Positions 53,192 through 63,402 of a stretch of DNA of 64,000 nucleotides are shown piece after piece. Made by a program: the position numbers and the translations under genes. A model generated the notes under the pieces. That model searched no databases, had not been told where the DNA came from, and saw only the letters and a program-made list of their open reading frames with translations. Source of the stretch: Bettongia penicillata ogilbyi. Its lineage: Eukaryota > Chordata > Mammalia > Diprotodontia > Potoroidae. Position 1 is the first letter of the stretch. The number at the start of each line of letters is the position of its first letter. The DNA is taken from positions 1,142,182 to 1,206,181 of the forward strand of contig JAJHZJ010000808.1 in assembly GCA_023548195.1 (NCBI GenBank). The letters are read 5' to 3'.

Positions 53192-53289
53192 TTAACTCAA
53201 TAAAAGTAGGAATTTTAGGACATCCTTGCTGATGGAGTGTCCTCAAAATTATTTCCCAACACCAACAAAATCACAGAGTCAGACCAAAA

Positions 53290-53470
53290 ATCCTAGGATC
53301 ATAGATACAGAACTGAAAAGGACTTCAGGGATGATTTAACCCAGCTTCTCATTTTATAGATGAGGAACCTGGGACTCTAAGAGATTAATGGATTTGCCAA
53401 AGGTCATGCAGGTAGTGAGTAGTCAAGCTGGTATTTGAACTGAGGGCCTTTTATTTCCTGATCTGTTTTT
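53290..53470 (-). repeat. MIR-type SINE, antisense
   Basis: 'atcatagatacagaactgaaaaggacttcagggatgatttaacccagcttctcattttatagatgaggaacctgggactctaagag', 'caagctggtatttgaactgagggcc'. Confidence 0.75.
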
Positions 53471-53689
53471 TTAAAATCCATACCAGATGGATTTGAATTC
53501 AATATTCCCATTCCTTCCTGTTGATTATTTATAGTTCAGTCTTTCTTATCAATTATTTACAGTTCCCTATTTTTTTCTATTTTTAATCAAACAAGAATTT
53601 ATGGAGTTTCTAGTATAAGGGAAGGGGAGAATGCAAAACAAAAGAAGATCTATTCTGTGCTTCAAGGAACTTACCAGAGTTGTCTTTAG

Positions 53690-53850
53690 GGGTAGGCCAT
53701 GTGGCAGATTGAAGGATCCTTGTTCCAAGATCCAGAAATTGTGCCTTTGAATTGTGACTCCTGCTTCTTTGTTAGCTATGTGACTGGCACTTTTTTGTGC
53801 CTCTGTTTCCTCATCTATAAATATAATAGAGTTTGTTTAGTTATACTCTT
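53690..53850 (+). repeat. MIR SINE
   Basis: 'gtgcctttgaattgtgactcctgcttctttgttagctatgtgactggcac', 'tgtgcctctgtttcctcatctataaatataatag'. Confidence 0.65.
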
Positions 53851-54061
53851 AGATGTCTTTAATTCTAATTATTTGCATCTCTATTTTCTAATTATGTTGT
53901 ATTTAGCATTTACATTTGTAACAGAGGTTGAGAATTGACTGTCATCCTGGGATTTATAGTTCAGAGGGACAAGCATTCCCCTTGGGGAAATCTCAGTATA
54001 CTACTAAATTCTCAAACTCCTATTACACATTCTTAGATGTAACAAACTTTAATAATTCTTC

Positions 54062-54285
54062 AAGTAAACTAGAGGCAATGTGGTGCAATTGATAAGGAGT
54101 CAGGAAAATCTGGGTTTGAATCACACTTCTGACAGTTACTAGCACTATGCACAGATTTTATTTCCCCTGAGCTTCAGTTCCCTCTCCATGAAATGGGTAT
54201 AATAAAACAGTAGCTTCTCCCACACAGCCTTGCTATGAGGTTTAAACCTTCAAGTGCTATATCAATGTCCATTTTTACTGCATTA
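54062..54285 (+). repeat. MIR/CORE-SINE, near full length
   Basis: 'gaggcaatgtggtgcaattgataaggagtcaggaaaatctgggtttgaatcacacttctgac', 'gcttcagttccctctccatgaaatgggtataataaaac', 'cttgctatgaggtttaaaccttcaagtgct'. Confidence 0.75.
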
Positions 54286-54354
54286 ACTATGCTTTTTGCT
54301 TCCAGACACTCTTACACTTGGTTTAGATTTAAGAATTTTCCACATTTATCTTTC

Positions 54355-54535
54355 AAGTTACGGGGCATAGAATCTTGGACCTGTCAGCATCCTTAGAGTT
54401 CATTTAGTCCAAGCTCCTCTTTTTTACAGATCAGAAGACTGGCAATCAAAGAGTTAATATAATTAGCCCAAGGTCATACAGTTCAAGGGGCAAGATAGAA
54501 CCTAAAACTAAGGAATTCTGACTCCTAGTCCAGTG
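54355..54535 (-). repeat. MIR-type SINE, antisense
   Basis: 'catagaatcttggacctgtcagcatccttagagttcatttagtccaagctcctc', 'gcccaaggtcatacagttcaaggggc'. Confidence 0.7.
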
Positions 54536-54559
54536 ACTTTGCAAATAGACAAATACAGC

Positions 54560-55190
54560 CTGGAATTTGTTTTATGAGTTGAAAATGTTTTCTGTGCCCC
54601 AGTTGTATTACTGCTGGAGTTCAGGTCCAGGTTTTATAGGAAAATATTCTCTGTTAGAAGGTTGATGATTAACCCTAGGGTAATTACTGTCTTTTGTATG
54701 TCTGTTTGATTAACAAAAATTAATTGTACATGAGACTAGAGGACTTCCACGGGCCTCTCGTCAGCTATAACATCCTATAAATCTTGAATACAGTAGCTTA
54801 GGTAAAAATTCATAACATAAGAACATATCCAATTGACAAAAAAAGAGTCAAAAAATAATTTGATCTCTTTGTCTCTCTGGTGTTTCTGCTTGAAGTATCT
54901 ATTGATTGGAATTCACTCCTAATAAAAAATAACACACTGACAGCTTATTGGATAGCAAAGCCTGGCCAAAATGTCATGAAAGCAATTAACAGTAAATATA
55001 AAATCTTAACACTATTAAAGCATGCACAAGTCTAGCTTGTAGTATTACTGTTTACAGTATAAACACTCAAATGAGCAATTTCACCGCAGTCATGAGGAAT
55101 GATCAGAATAGATGCTGACTTTTGAATGAAATCACTTTATTGACCATAGACCAGACGAAAGATAAATGAAGGTATGAGGAAATCTCTTAC
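54560..55190. other. repeat-free stretch, best conserved-non-coding candidate
   Basis: About 630 bp of complex sequence with no repeat signature or coding frame. It shows TAATTA/TTAATTG cores, ATTGATTGG (PBX-like), CTTATTGGATA, and TACTGTTTACAGTATAAACA (55,045-55,070), a palindrome-like pair of FOX-type cores. The composition resembles known vertebrate conserved enhancers. That is an impression, not proof. Confidence 0.3.
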
Positions 55191-56126
55191 TTCTGAGAAA
55201 TGAAGGTGGAGTAGAAGGAAGTTGAAGTTTGCTATTCAAATTAGGGGAAACCTAAGTTTAAAAGGGTATTGTATGGCTCACATTTTTGTAATACTGGTAT
55301 TTTTTCTTTTTTTATTAAATTTATTTATTTAACTTTTAACATTCATTTTCACAAAATTTAGGATTCCAAATTTTCTCCCCATTTCTCCCCTCCTCCCACC
55401 CCAAAACATCGAACATTCTAATTGCCCCTATCACCAATCTGCCCTCTCTTCTAACATCCCTTCCTTCCCTTGTCCCCATCTCCTCTTTTGTCCTGTAGGG
55501 CCAGATGACTTTCTATACCCCATTACCTGTATTTCTTATTTCCTAGTAGCAACAACAATACTCAACAGTTGTTCCCAAACCTTTGAGTTCCAACTTCTCC
55601 CCATCCCTCCCTCCCCACCCATTCCCTTTGGGAAGGCAAGCAATTCAATATCGGCCATATCTGTGTAGTTTTGCAAATGACTTCCATAATAGTCATGTTG
55701 TGTAAGACTATCTATATTTCCTCCCATCCTATCCTGCCCCCGATTGCTTCTATTCTCTCTTTGGATCCTGTCCCTCCCCAAGAGTGTTGACTTCATATTG
55801 CTCCCTCCTCCCACTGCCCTCCCTTCCATCACCCCCCCCCTTGCTTATCCCCTTCTCCCCCACTTTCCTGTATTGATAGGTTTTCATACCAAAATGAGTG
55901 TGCATTTTATTCCTTCCTTTAGTTGAATGTGATGAGAGTAAGCTTCATGTTTTTCTCTCACCTCACCTCTTTTTCCTTCCACTGAAAAGTCTTTTTCTTG
56001 CCTCTTCTATGAGAGATAATTTACCCCATTCCATTTCTCCCTTTCTCCTCCCAATATATTTCTCTCTCACTGCTTAATTTCATTTTTTTAAGATATGATC
56101 CCATCCTATTCAGTTCACTCTGTGCT

Positions 56127-56134
56127 CTGTGTGT

Positions 56135-56166
<32 letters not shown>
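56127..56166. repeat. (GT)n microsatellite in the HAL1 3' UTR
   Basis: GT run with one AT interruption. It corresponds in position to the CA/CATG run at 61,305 in the other copy, so it was seeded by the element. Confidence 0.9.
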
Positions 56167-56311
56167 AATCCCACCAACTATCCAGATACCAAAAAGTTTC
56201 AAGAGTTACAAATATTGTCTTTCCATGTAGGAATGTAAACAGTTAAATTTTAGTAAGTCCCTTATGACTTCTCATTGCTGTTTACCTTTCCATGCTTCTC
56301 TTCATTCTTGT

Positions 56312-57428
56312 GTTTGAAAGTCAAATTTTCTTTTCAGCTCTGGTCTTTTCATCAAGAATGCTTGAAAGTCCTCTATTTCATTGAAAGACCATTTTTTCCT
56401 CTGAAGTATTATACTCAGTTTTGCTGGGTAGGTGATTCTTGGTTTGAGTCCTAGTTCCTTTGACTTCTACAATATCATATTCTACTCGTTTTGATCCCTT
56501 AATGGAGAAGCTGCTAGATCTTCTGTTACCCTGATTGTACTTCCAAAATACTGGAATTATTTCTTTCTAGCTGCTTGCAATATTTTCTCCTTGACCTGGG
56601 AACTCTGGAATTTGGCCACAATATTCCTAGGAGTTTCTCTTTTTGGATCTCTTTCAGGAGGTTATTGGTGGATTCTTTCAATATTTATTTTGCCCTCTGG
56701 TTCTAGAATATCAGGGCAGTTTTTTTTTTTTGATAATTTCATGAAAGATGATGTCTTGGCTCTTTTTTTGATCTTGACTTTCAGGTAGTCCCATAATTTT
56801 TAAATTGTCTCTCCTGGATCTATTTTCCAGGTCAGTTGTTTTTCCAATGAGATATTTCACATTGTCTTCCATTTTTTCATTCTTTTGGTTTTGTTTTGTG
56901 ATTTCTTGGTTTCTCATATAAGTCATTAGCCTCCATCTGTTCCATTCTAATTTTGAAAGAACTATTTTCTTCGGTGAGCTTTTGAACCTGCTTTTCCATT
57001 TGACTAATTCTGCTTTTTAAAGCATTCTTCTCCTCATTGGCTTTTTGAACCTCTTCTGCCAATTGAGTTACCCTATTTTTCAAGGTGTTATTTTCTTCAG
57101 CATTTTTTGGGTCTCCCTTAGCAAGGTGCACCTTGCTTGCAGGTGCAAAAAGCACCTGCTTTTCATGCTTTTCTTGCATCTCTCATTTCTCTTCCCAGTT
57201 TTTCTTCCACCTTTCTTACTTGATTTTCAAATTCTTTTTTGAGCTCTTCCATGGCCTGAGCCCATTGGATATTTATTTTGGATGTTTGGGATACAGAAGC
57301 CTTGACTTCTATGTCTTTCCCTGAGGATAAGCATTGTTCTTCCTCATCTGAAAGGATGGAAGGAGATATCTGTTCATCAAGAAAGTAACGTTCTATGGTC
57401 TTATTTTTTTTTTCCCTTTTTTGGGAAT
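56312..57428 (-). pseudogene. L1-type ORF1 pseudogene (HAL1 copy, minus strand)
   Basis: Encodes fragments of an L1 ORF1 nucleic-acid-binding chaperone: a coiled coil (heptads such as LAEEVQKANEEKNALKSRIS), the RRM start RSRRDNLKIMGLPES, and a C-terminal domain recognisable downstream (KPRITYPAKL-type). The start is lost: the codon aligned with ATG of the other copy is ATT (57426-57428). The reading frame shifts at least at 56,880-56,930 and again near the A-run at 56,722-56,735. A hairpin-forming insertion sits at 57,120-57,159. It cannot make protein. Confidence 0.85.
57120..57159. repeat. local palindrome and hairpin inside ORF1
   Basis: AGCAAGGTGCACCTTGCT (57120-57137) is a perfect 18-bp palindrome. 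Two bases later GCAGGTGC-AAAAA-GCACCTGC (57139-57159) is a perfect 8-bp-arm hairpin. The + copy at 60,340-60,372 lacks both. Confidence 0.9.
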
Positions 57429-58214
57429 TTTCCCACCAGTTACTTGACTTTTTGGTCCTTTGTCAAGAGTAAGGGATACTCTGGGAATCTGTGAGATCTC
57501 AGTTCCTCCAAGGTGGCACAATCAAGCGTGTACTGGTCTGGACTCAGAGAGGGATTTTTGTGCCCAGAATCTTAGCAGATACCTCTGCACAGCCACTTGG
57601 CCTCCAGTTCCACCAAGTCAGCACTGGGGGCTGATTTTCAGAGAAGCTGGATGGGCAGGGCTCCCTTTCAGTGTGAGACAAAGACCATCTCAGCCAGGGC
57701 CTCCACCCAGGGCTGAGGTAAAACTCAGCTCTTCGGTTCCCCCCAGGAGTTTTTACGCTCCAGCAATGGAGCTTCCTTAGGGCTGCTGTGCAGGCTCTGT
57801 GGCCACTGCCTGCTGCCAGAGCTATGGGAAGGCCCTTCTCCCTTCCTGGCCAGCTGATAAAACCCCATCACTGACCTTTGGCACCTGTGGGCCGAGGGAT
57901 CTGAGGACCCACTAGTGCAACTGGAGATTCCACCCCCGAGGTGTCCTCCTCCCAGAGTCTCGTCACTGCCACTTGGCCAAGGCTGGGTTGGGCTCTGCGC
58001 TTTGCTCTGCATCTGGTGCAAACGACATTTCCGTGGGCTTTTCAGGTCACTGTGGGCTGGAAATCTCCTCCACTCTGTTGTTCTCCACTTCTGCTGCTCC
58101 AAAATTTGTTGAGAGTCCCTCTCTACAGGTATTTTATGGGCTGTGGGGAGGACCCTGCGTAAGTGTGTCTTTCTAGTCTGCCATCTTGACTCTGCACCAC
58201 TCTTTTTTTTTTTT

Positions 58215-58325
58215 AAATCATAAGATCACAGATCAGAAGGAAACTGACACTCAAAGAAACTAAGTGACTTTCCCTGATTCATACAGGTAGTAAATATGAA
58301 GTTATATTGAGCTCATCATAATACT
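58215..58325 (-). repeat. MIR fragment, antisense
   Basis: 'agatcagaaggaaactgacactcaaagaaactaagtgactttccctgattcatacaggtagtaaatatg'. Confidence 0.55.
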
Positions 58326-58329
58326 CTGC

Positions 58330-58690
58330 CCCTAACTCTTCCATCTTCCTAACTTCCCTATTATTATCAAAAGTACTACCATCATCCCTTTCACCCAAGC
58401 TTACAACCTGGTATCAGGCTCAGCATCCCACTTTCCTACCCCCTATATCCAATCCATTGCTAAATCTTGTTGATTCTACTTTTGTAACATCTCATATTTT
58501 CCCCTTATCTCCTCTGACACTGCCACCATCCTAGTGTAGGCCCTCATCACCTCATCCATAGACTAATGCAACAGTCACTTCCCTGTTTCATTCAGTTATC
58601 TACTCAGCCAGCAAGTTGCTCTTCCTAAAGTGAAGGTCTCACCATATTGCCTCCTATTCAATAAAATGAATTGTATCTTAAGTAGAATTT
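58330..58690 (+). repeat. L2 LINE ORF2/3' fragment
   Basis: 'aactcttccatcttcctaacttccctattattatcaaaagtactaccatcatccctttcacccaagcttacaacctgg', 'ccctatatccaatccattgctaaatcttgttgattctacttttgtaacatctc', 'ctcatcacctcatccatagactaatgcaacag' is L2 in order. Confidence 0.8.
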
Positions 58691-59098
58691 CAACAAGAGG
58701 AAATGAGACTTGAGGCAGCATAAGCAGGGTTGGTCAAACCAAATCCCACAATTCCTTTGAACTCTTGTGGGTTTCCCAGAACCTCAAGAGCACTTGGAAT
58801 TAGTATGATTCTAAGACCACCAGTCCCACTTCCAGCCTGATCTCACAGCTATCAATAAAGGGAACAGCCCTTATGGAAATGAAATTTATCAATGGCCTCC
58901 TCAGCCATAAATATGAAAGACCTGGGAAAGAAGTTCTTGTTGACTAAGATCTCAGCATTGCTAAATGGCTCACAATCAGAACTCTGTATGGTTTTATCAG
59001 TGGAAATGACATTAAAATTGATTACATCTGCTTTTCTGCTGTACCCTAAGGATCATAGGGCCTTCCTCTTCAACTTGTAGCTGAAACTTACTATATGT
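58691..59098. other. unassigned sequence between the two HAL1 copies
   Basis: About 400 bp with no recognised repeat. A 62-codon frame at 58,892 has no motif. It could be an old retrocopy or unlisted repeat. Confidence 0.3.
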
Positions 59099-59099
59099 G

Positions 59100-59225
59100 A
59101 TGTCTTCACCTTTTAGAATGTCAGGTTCTTGAGAGCAAGGATTGTCTTGCTTTTATACTTGTATTTCCATCAACTAGCCCATTACGTTGCACAGATAAAG
59201 TGTTTAATAAATGCTTTTTTCACTC
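59100..59225 (+). repeat. L2 3' tail
   Basis: 'agaatgtcaggttcttgagagcaaggattgtcttgcttttatacttgtatttccatcaactagcccattacgttgcacagataaagtgtttaataaatgc'. Confidence 0.75.
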
Positions 59226-59416
59226 ATTCATTCACAAGCATGGAGGGATTTCCACACTTAGGGAATAGTATGAGTAAAGTCAGAAGGCAGGAAGATCTAA
59301 GATGTGGTTGCTGGATGGTACACTATTTCATTGCCAATGATATTTTACAGACTGGTCCAGTATCTTCAGAGCAGAGTCTGGCAAAACTTAAGTAATAAAG
59401 TGGGTCGAAGGAGGAG

Positions 59417-59428
59417 CCAAGATGGCGG
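59417..59428 (+). promoter_or_regulatory. YY1-like site at the HAL1 5' end
   Basis: CCAAGATGGCGG lies 11 bp from the element's first base. It matches the YY1 core (AAGATGGCGGC) and the placement known in the human L1 5' UTR. The minus copy has CAAGATGGCAG at 58179-58189. Confidence 0.55.
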
Positions 59429-60076
59429 AGGAGAAAGACTCATGTATGCTAGCTCTGAATCCACAGCCCATAAATTTCCTGTAAAAAGAACTCCCCACAA
59501 ATTCTGGAGTACTGCAAGCCACACACCAATGCAGTGGAAGAGATTTCTATTCCAGAGAGCCCTGGAAAACCATCCACAGGGGTCCGTCGCTCTCCAGACA
59601 GCGGAGCCCACCCCTGAGCTGTCCTGGCCATGCGGCCCCAAAGGAGCAGATCCGAGGAGGCTTCAGGGACGGAATCTCCGGTGGCCGTGAAGGTCCCTCC
59701 ACCCACAGGCACTCCAGGTCAGTGAGAGAGACCTCTGGGCTGGCCGAGAGGGAAGCAGGGTGTCTCCATGGCTCGGGCCCCCTCAAGAGGCACTGGCAGA
59801 GGGAGCGGTGGCCCAGAACTCCCGGAGCAGCAGGCAGGAGCTCAGGGCCATTACAGAAGGTCTCTGCATAAAACCCCTGAGAGAACTGAGCCTGGGAGGT
59901 GGCCCTGCCCCGACCTGAGCACCAGAACTTAAGCTCACATTGAATAGCAGCCACTCCCACTGTAGAAAGCCCTGAGGCTGGGGAGCAGCATTTGAATCTC
60001 AGACCCCAAGCACTAGCTGGGCGGATCTAGATGGGGGTGCAGAGGAATCTCAGAAGTCAAGTAACTGGCTGGGAAA

Positions 60077-61179
60077 ATGCCCAGAAAAAGGAAGCAAAAT
60101 AAGACTATAGAGAGCTACTTTCTTGGGGAAGAGATGTTCCTTCCTTCTTTCATTTCTGATGATGAAGGACAATGCTTGCCATCAGGGAAAGACGTGGAGG
60201 TTGGGGCCTCTCTATCCCAGACATCTGAGGTGGATGTCCGGTGGGCTCAGGCCATGGAAGAGCTCAAAAAGGATTTTGAAAATCAAGTTAGACAGGTGGA
60301 GGAAAAACTGGGAAGAGAAATGAGAGAGATGCAAGAAAAGCATGAAAAATGGGTCAATACCTTGGTAAAGGAGACCCCAAAAAATGCTGAAGAAAATAAC
60401 CTTGAAGACTAGGCTCACTCAATTGGCAAAAGAGGTTCAAAAAGCCAATGAGGAGAAGAATGCTTTCAAAAGCAAAATTAGCCAAATGGAAAAAGAGGTT
60501 CAAAAGCTCACTGAAGAAAATAGTTCTCTCAAGATTAGAATGGAACAGATGGAGTCTAATGACTTTCTGAGAAACCAAGAAATCATAAAACAAAACCAAA
60601 AGAATGAAAAAATGGAAGAGAATGTGAACTATCTCATTGGAAAAACAACTGACCTGGAAAATAGATCCAGGAGAGACAATTTAAAAATTATGGGACTACC
60701 TGAAAGCCATGATCAAAAAAAAAAGCCTAGACATCATCTTTCATGAAATTATCAAGGAAAACTGCCCTGAGATTCTAGAACCAGAGGGCAAAATAAGTAT
60801 TCAAGGAATCCATCAATCACCGCCTGAAAGAGATCCAAAAACAGAAACTCCTAGGAACATTGTGGCCAAATTCCAGAGTTCCCAGGTCAAGGAGAAAATA
60901 TTGCAAGCAGCTAGAAAGAAACAATTCCAGTATTGTGGAAATAAAATCAGGATAACACAAGATCTAGCAGCTTCTACATTAAGGGATCGAAGGGTGTGGA
61001 ATAGGATATTCCAGAAGTCAAAGGAACTAGGATTCAAACCAAGAATCACCTACCCAGCAAAACTGAGTATAATACTTCAGGGAAAAATATGGTCTTTCAA
61101 TGAAACAGAGGACTTTCAAGCATTCTTGATGAAAAGACCAGAGCTGAAAAGAAAATTTGACTTTCAAACACAAGAATGA
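60077..61179 (+). pseudogene. L1-type ORF1 pseudogene (HAL1 copy, plus strand)
   Basis: In L1 this protein trimerises on element RNA and acts as a chaperone in the RNP. Three open pieces cover the whole gene. Piece one, 60,077-60,412, starts MPRKRKQNKTIESYF and enters the coiled coil. Piece two, 60,384-60,746, carries the remaining heptads and the RRM start RSRRDNLKIMGLPES. Piece three, 60,709-61,179, holds RRM remainder (RNIVAKFQ, KEKILQAARKK) and the C-terminal domain (RITYPAKLSI, ending near FDFQTQE). Two frameshifts break it: a short deletion near 60,402 relative to the other copy and an A-run length change at 60,714-60,724. Apart from these the frame is clean, suggesting a fairly young insertion. 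Confidence 0.9.
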
Positions 61180-61302
61180 GAAGAAGCATGAAAAAGTAAA
61201 CAGCAAAGAGAAGTTATAAGGGACTTACCAAAGGTGAACTGTTTACATTCCTACATGGAAAGACAATATTTGTAACTCATAAACTTTTCAGTATGTGGTG
61301 GG

Positions 61303-61362
61303 GCCACACACACACATGTACATGCATGCACACACATACACACATGCATGCACACACAGAGA
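61303..61362. repeat. CA/CATG microsatellite in the HAL1 3' UTR
   Basis: 'cacacacacacatgtacatgcatgcacacacatacacacatgcatgcacacaca'. Confidence 0.9.
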
Positions 61363-62274
61363 CAGAGAGCACAGAGTGAATTGAGTAGGATGGGACCATA
61401 TCTTAAAAGAAATTAAGGTAAATGGTGAGAGAGAAATGTAGTGGGAGGAGAGAGGGTGAAATGGAATGGGGTAAAATATATCTCATTCAAGAGGCAAGCA
61501 GGAGACTTTTTAGTGGAGGGAAAAAGAAGAGAGATGAGGAAAAAAAACCATGAAGTTTACCCTCATCACATTCGACTAAAGGAAGGAGTAAAATGCACAC
61601 TCATTTTGGTATGAAAACCTATCTTACAGTACAGGAAAGTGGGGGAGAAGGAGATAAGCAGGGAGGGAGGGATGATGGAAGGGAGGGCAATGGGAGAAGG
61701 GAGCAATTTGAAGTCAACCCTCAGGGAGGGACAGGATCAAAAGACAGAATAGAAACAATGGGGGGCAGAATAGGATGGAGGGAAATACAGTTAGTCTTAT
61801 ACAACACGACTGTTATCGAAGTCATTTGCAAAACTACACAGATATGGCCTATATTGAATTGCCTGCCTTCCCAAAGGGAATGGGTGGGGAGGGAGGGATG
61901 GGGAGAATTTGGAACTCAAAGTTTGAGGAACAACTGTTGAGTATTGTTCTTGCTACTAGGAAATAAGAAATACAGTTAATGGGGAATAGAAAGTCATCTG
62001 GCCCTACAGGAGAAAAGAGAAGATGGGGACAAGAGAAGGGAGGGATGATAGAAGAGAGGGCAGATTGGTGATAGGGAAAATTAGAATGCTTGGTGTATTG
62101 AGGTGGGGGGAGGGGATAAATGGGGAGAAAATTTAGAACCCAAAATTTTGTGAAAATGAATGTAAAAAGTTAAATAAATAAATTTATATTTAAAAAAATA
62201 AAAAAATAAAGTGGGTCATTAGATTTGATCCTGTGATCCCACTACTGGGAAGGGACTCTAAGGTTACTTCTGAT

Positions 62275-62385
62275 CAAATTCTTATGTACCTGCTATGTGC
62301 AAGGCATTTGTGCTTAGGCAATAGGAACACAAGGGCAGAAAGATGAGTCCCCTCCCTCAAGGACCTTCCACTATTCTTATTCTCA
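62275..62385 (-). repeat. L2 3' tail, antisense
   Basis: 'cttatgtacctgctatgtgcaaggcatttgtgcttaggcaataggaacac', 'gtcccctccctcaaggaccttcc'. Confidence 0.7.
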
Positions 62386-62615
62386 TCATTCCACAATCCT
62401 TCATGCAGGATTTACCCAAAGCACAGAGTGGCCTTCTTGTAGATTTCTCAGCGTTTCACGAATGTCAACCATGTACTTGAGCTATGAGGCTCCTTCGTTA
62501 TTTGAGTTTATTTTATTTTTAGTTCTGACACTGACATAGCCTTGAATTCAAGACAAAAACAGAGGTGTTCCAATCAAATGTGGGGAGAAGGAGAACCCCC
62601 ACATGAAAATCTGGT
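62386..62615. other. unassigned sequence
   Basis: Short stretch without recognised features. Confidence 0.3.
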
Positions 62616-62619
62616 GTTA

Positions 62620-63355
62620 AGTAACTTCCTCCTTCTTTTCTCCCATACATCAAGTCAGTCATCAACTCCAAAATATTTCTCAAATCTGAGATTTCCTCTT
62701 TGCTTCCATGAGCCTCCATATCACTTCAGGTTCTCATCACCATCTTCGTAGATTATAACAACAGTCTCCTGACTTATGTTCCCATCTCCAAGTCCTTGCC
62801 TCAACATTCCAACCTTCACACTTTCCAGTTTCATCTTCTTTATACACATATCATGTCACTCCTCTCCTTAATACTTTGGAATGGTTTATTGTTCTATTGC
62901 CTAATGAAAAAAAATTCTTCAGTTTCTTAGCCTGGCATTCAAAGCCCCCACAATCAGACACCATCATACCTTTCCAGTTTCCACATGTGCTGTGTTTCAG
63001 CCATAATGTTCTGTTTCCAATCCTTCAAATACATCTAGTCCTAGCCACCAATGTGTTTTTGATTACACTGTCCACTATTATCTAGAAGACTTTCCCTTCC
63101 ATTTTTCAGGGCTCAGCTCATATTCTACCTCCTTTCTAAAACCTTCATATTAGTTCCTCCTCACCACATTTAGAAATGATCTTCCCTTCTTCCAATATCC
63201 TATAATCTATTGTACCTTTATAATTCTCTTATGCTTTTATTATATTCTGATGTGGTTACTGTCATTTTTAGTATATTGAGTATAAGCTCCATGAGAACAG
63301 AAATCAAATATTATTTATCTCCCCCTTAGCATTTAACATAGTACTTGCTTAAAGG
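62620..63355 (+). repeat. L2 LINE 3' end, ~730 bp
   Basis: 'atcatgtcactcctctccttaatactttggaatgg', 'cttagcctggcattcaaagcccccacaatcagac', 'tttcagccataatgttctg', 'cagggctcagctcatattctacctcc', 'gtataagctccatgagaacagaaatcaaatattatttatctcccccttagcatttaacatagtacttgctt'. It is a long continuous L2 3' region in sense orientation. Confidence 0.85.
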
Positions 63356-63357
63356 CT

Positions 63358-63402
63358 GATGGAAGGAAGGAAAGGAGGGAGGGAGGGAGAAAGGGAGGAA
63401 GA
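63358..63402. repeat. GGAA/GGGA purine tract
   Basis: 'atggaaggaaggaaaggagggagggagggagaaagggagg', at the 3' end of the L2 and probably seeded by its tail. Confidence 0.9.

Larger units (their letters stand above)
55302..58200 (-). mobile_element. HAL1-like half-L1 retrotransposon, full length, antisense
   Basis: Reading the minus strand: a 5' end 'gtggtgcagagtcaagatggcagactag', a GC-rich 5' UTR of ~770 bp, a broken L1-type ORF1 (57,428 to 56,312), then ~1 kb of 3' UTR and an A-rich tail (55,302-55,316). No ORF2 sequence exists between ORF1 and the tail. The same ORF1-to-3'UTR junction occurs in the copy at 59,407, so the lack of ORF2 is a family trait and not a private deletion. Target duplications fall in A-runs and cannot be resolved. 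Confidence 0.85.
59394..62217 (+). mobile_element. HAL1-like half-L1 retrotransposon with 13-bp target duplications
   Basis: AATAAAGTGGGTC flanks the element at 59394-59406 and 62205-62217, so the insertion is 59,407-62,204 (~2.8 kb). It has a 5' UTR of ~670 bp opening 'gaaggaggagccaagatggcggag', one ORF1 (60,077-61,179, frameshifted), ~1 kb of 3' UTR with CA repeats, and an A-rich tail. The L1 endonuclease and reverse transcriptase (ORF2) are absent. By analogy with known HAL1 it would have been mobilised in trans by L1 proteins. Confidence 0.9.

Noticed and set aside
55302..55320. Target-site duplication for the minus-strand HAL1
   Set aside because: Both edges are A/T homopolymers (55,302-55,316 and 58,202-58,214), so any match is uninformative.
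59304..59960. GC-rich open frames of 87-137 codons on both strands
   Set aside because: They lie in the HAL1 5' UTR. Only the sense frame shared by both copies is kept as a tentative finding.
59407..62204. Full-length, potentially active L1
   Set aside because: ORF2 is absent, ORF1 carries two frameshifts and the length is less than half that of an L1.
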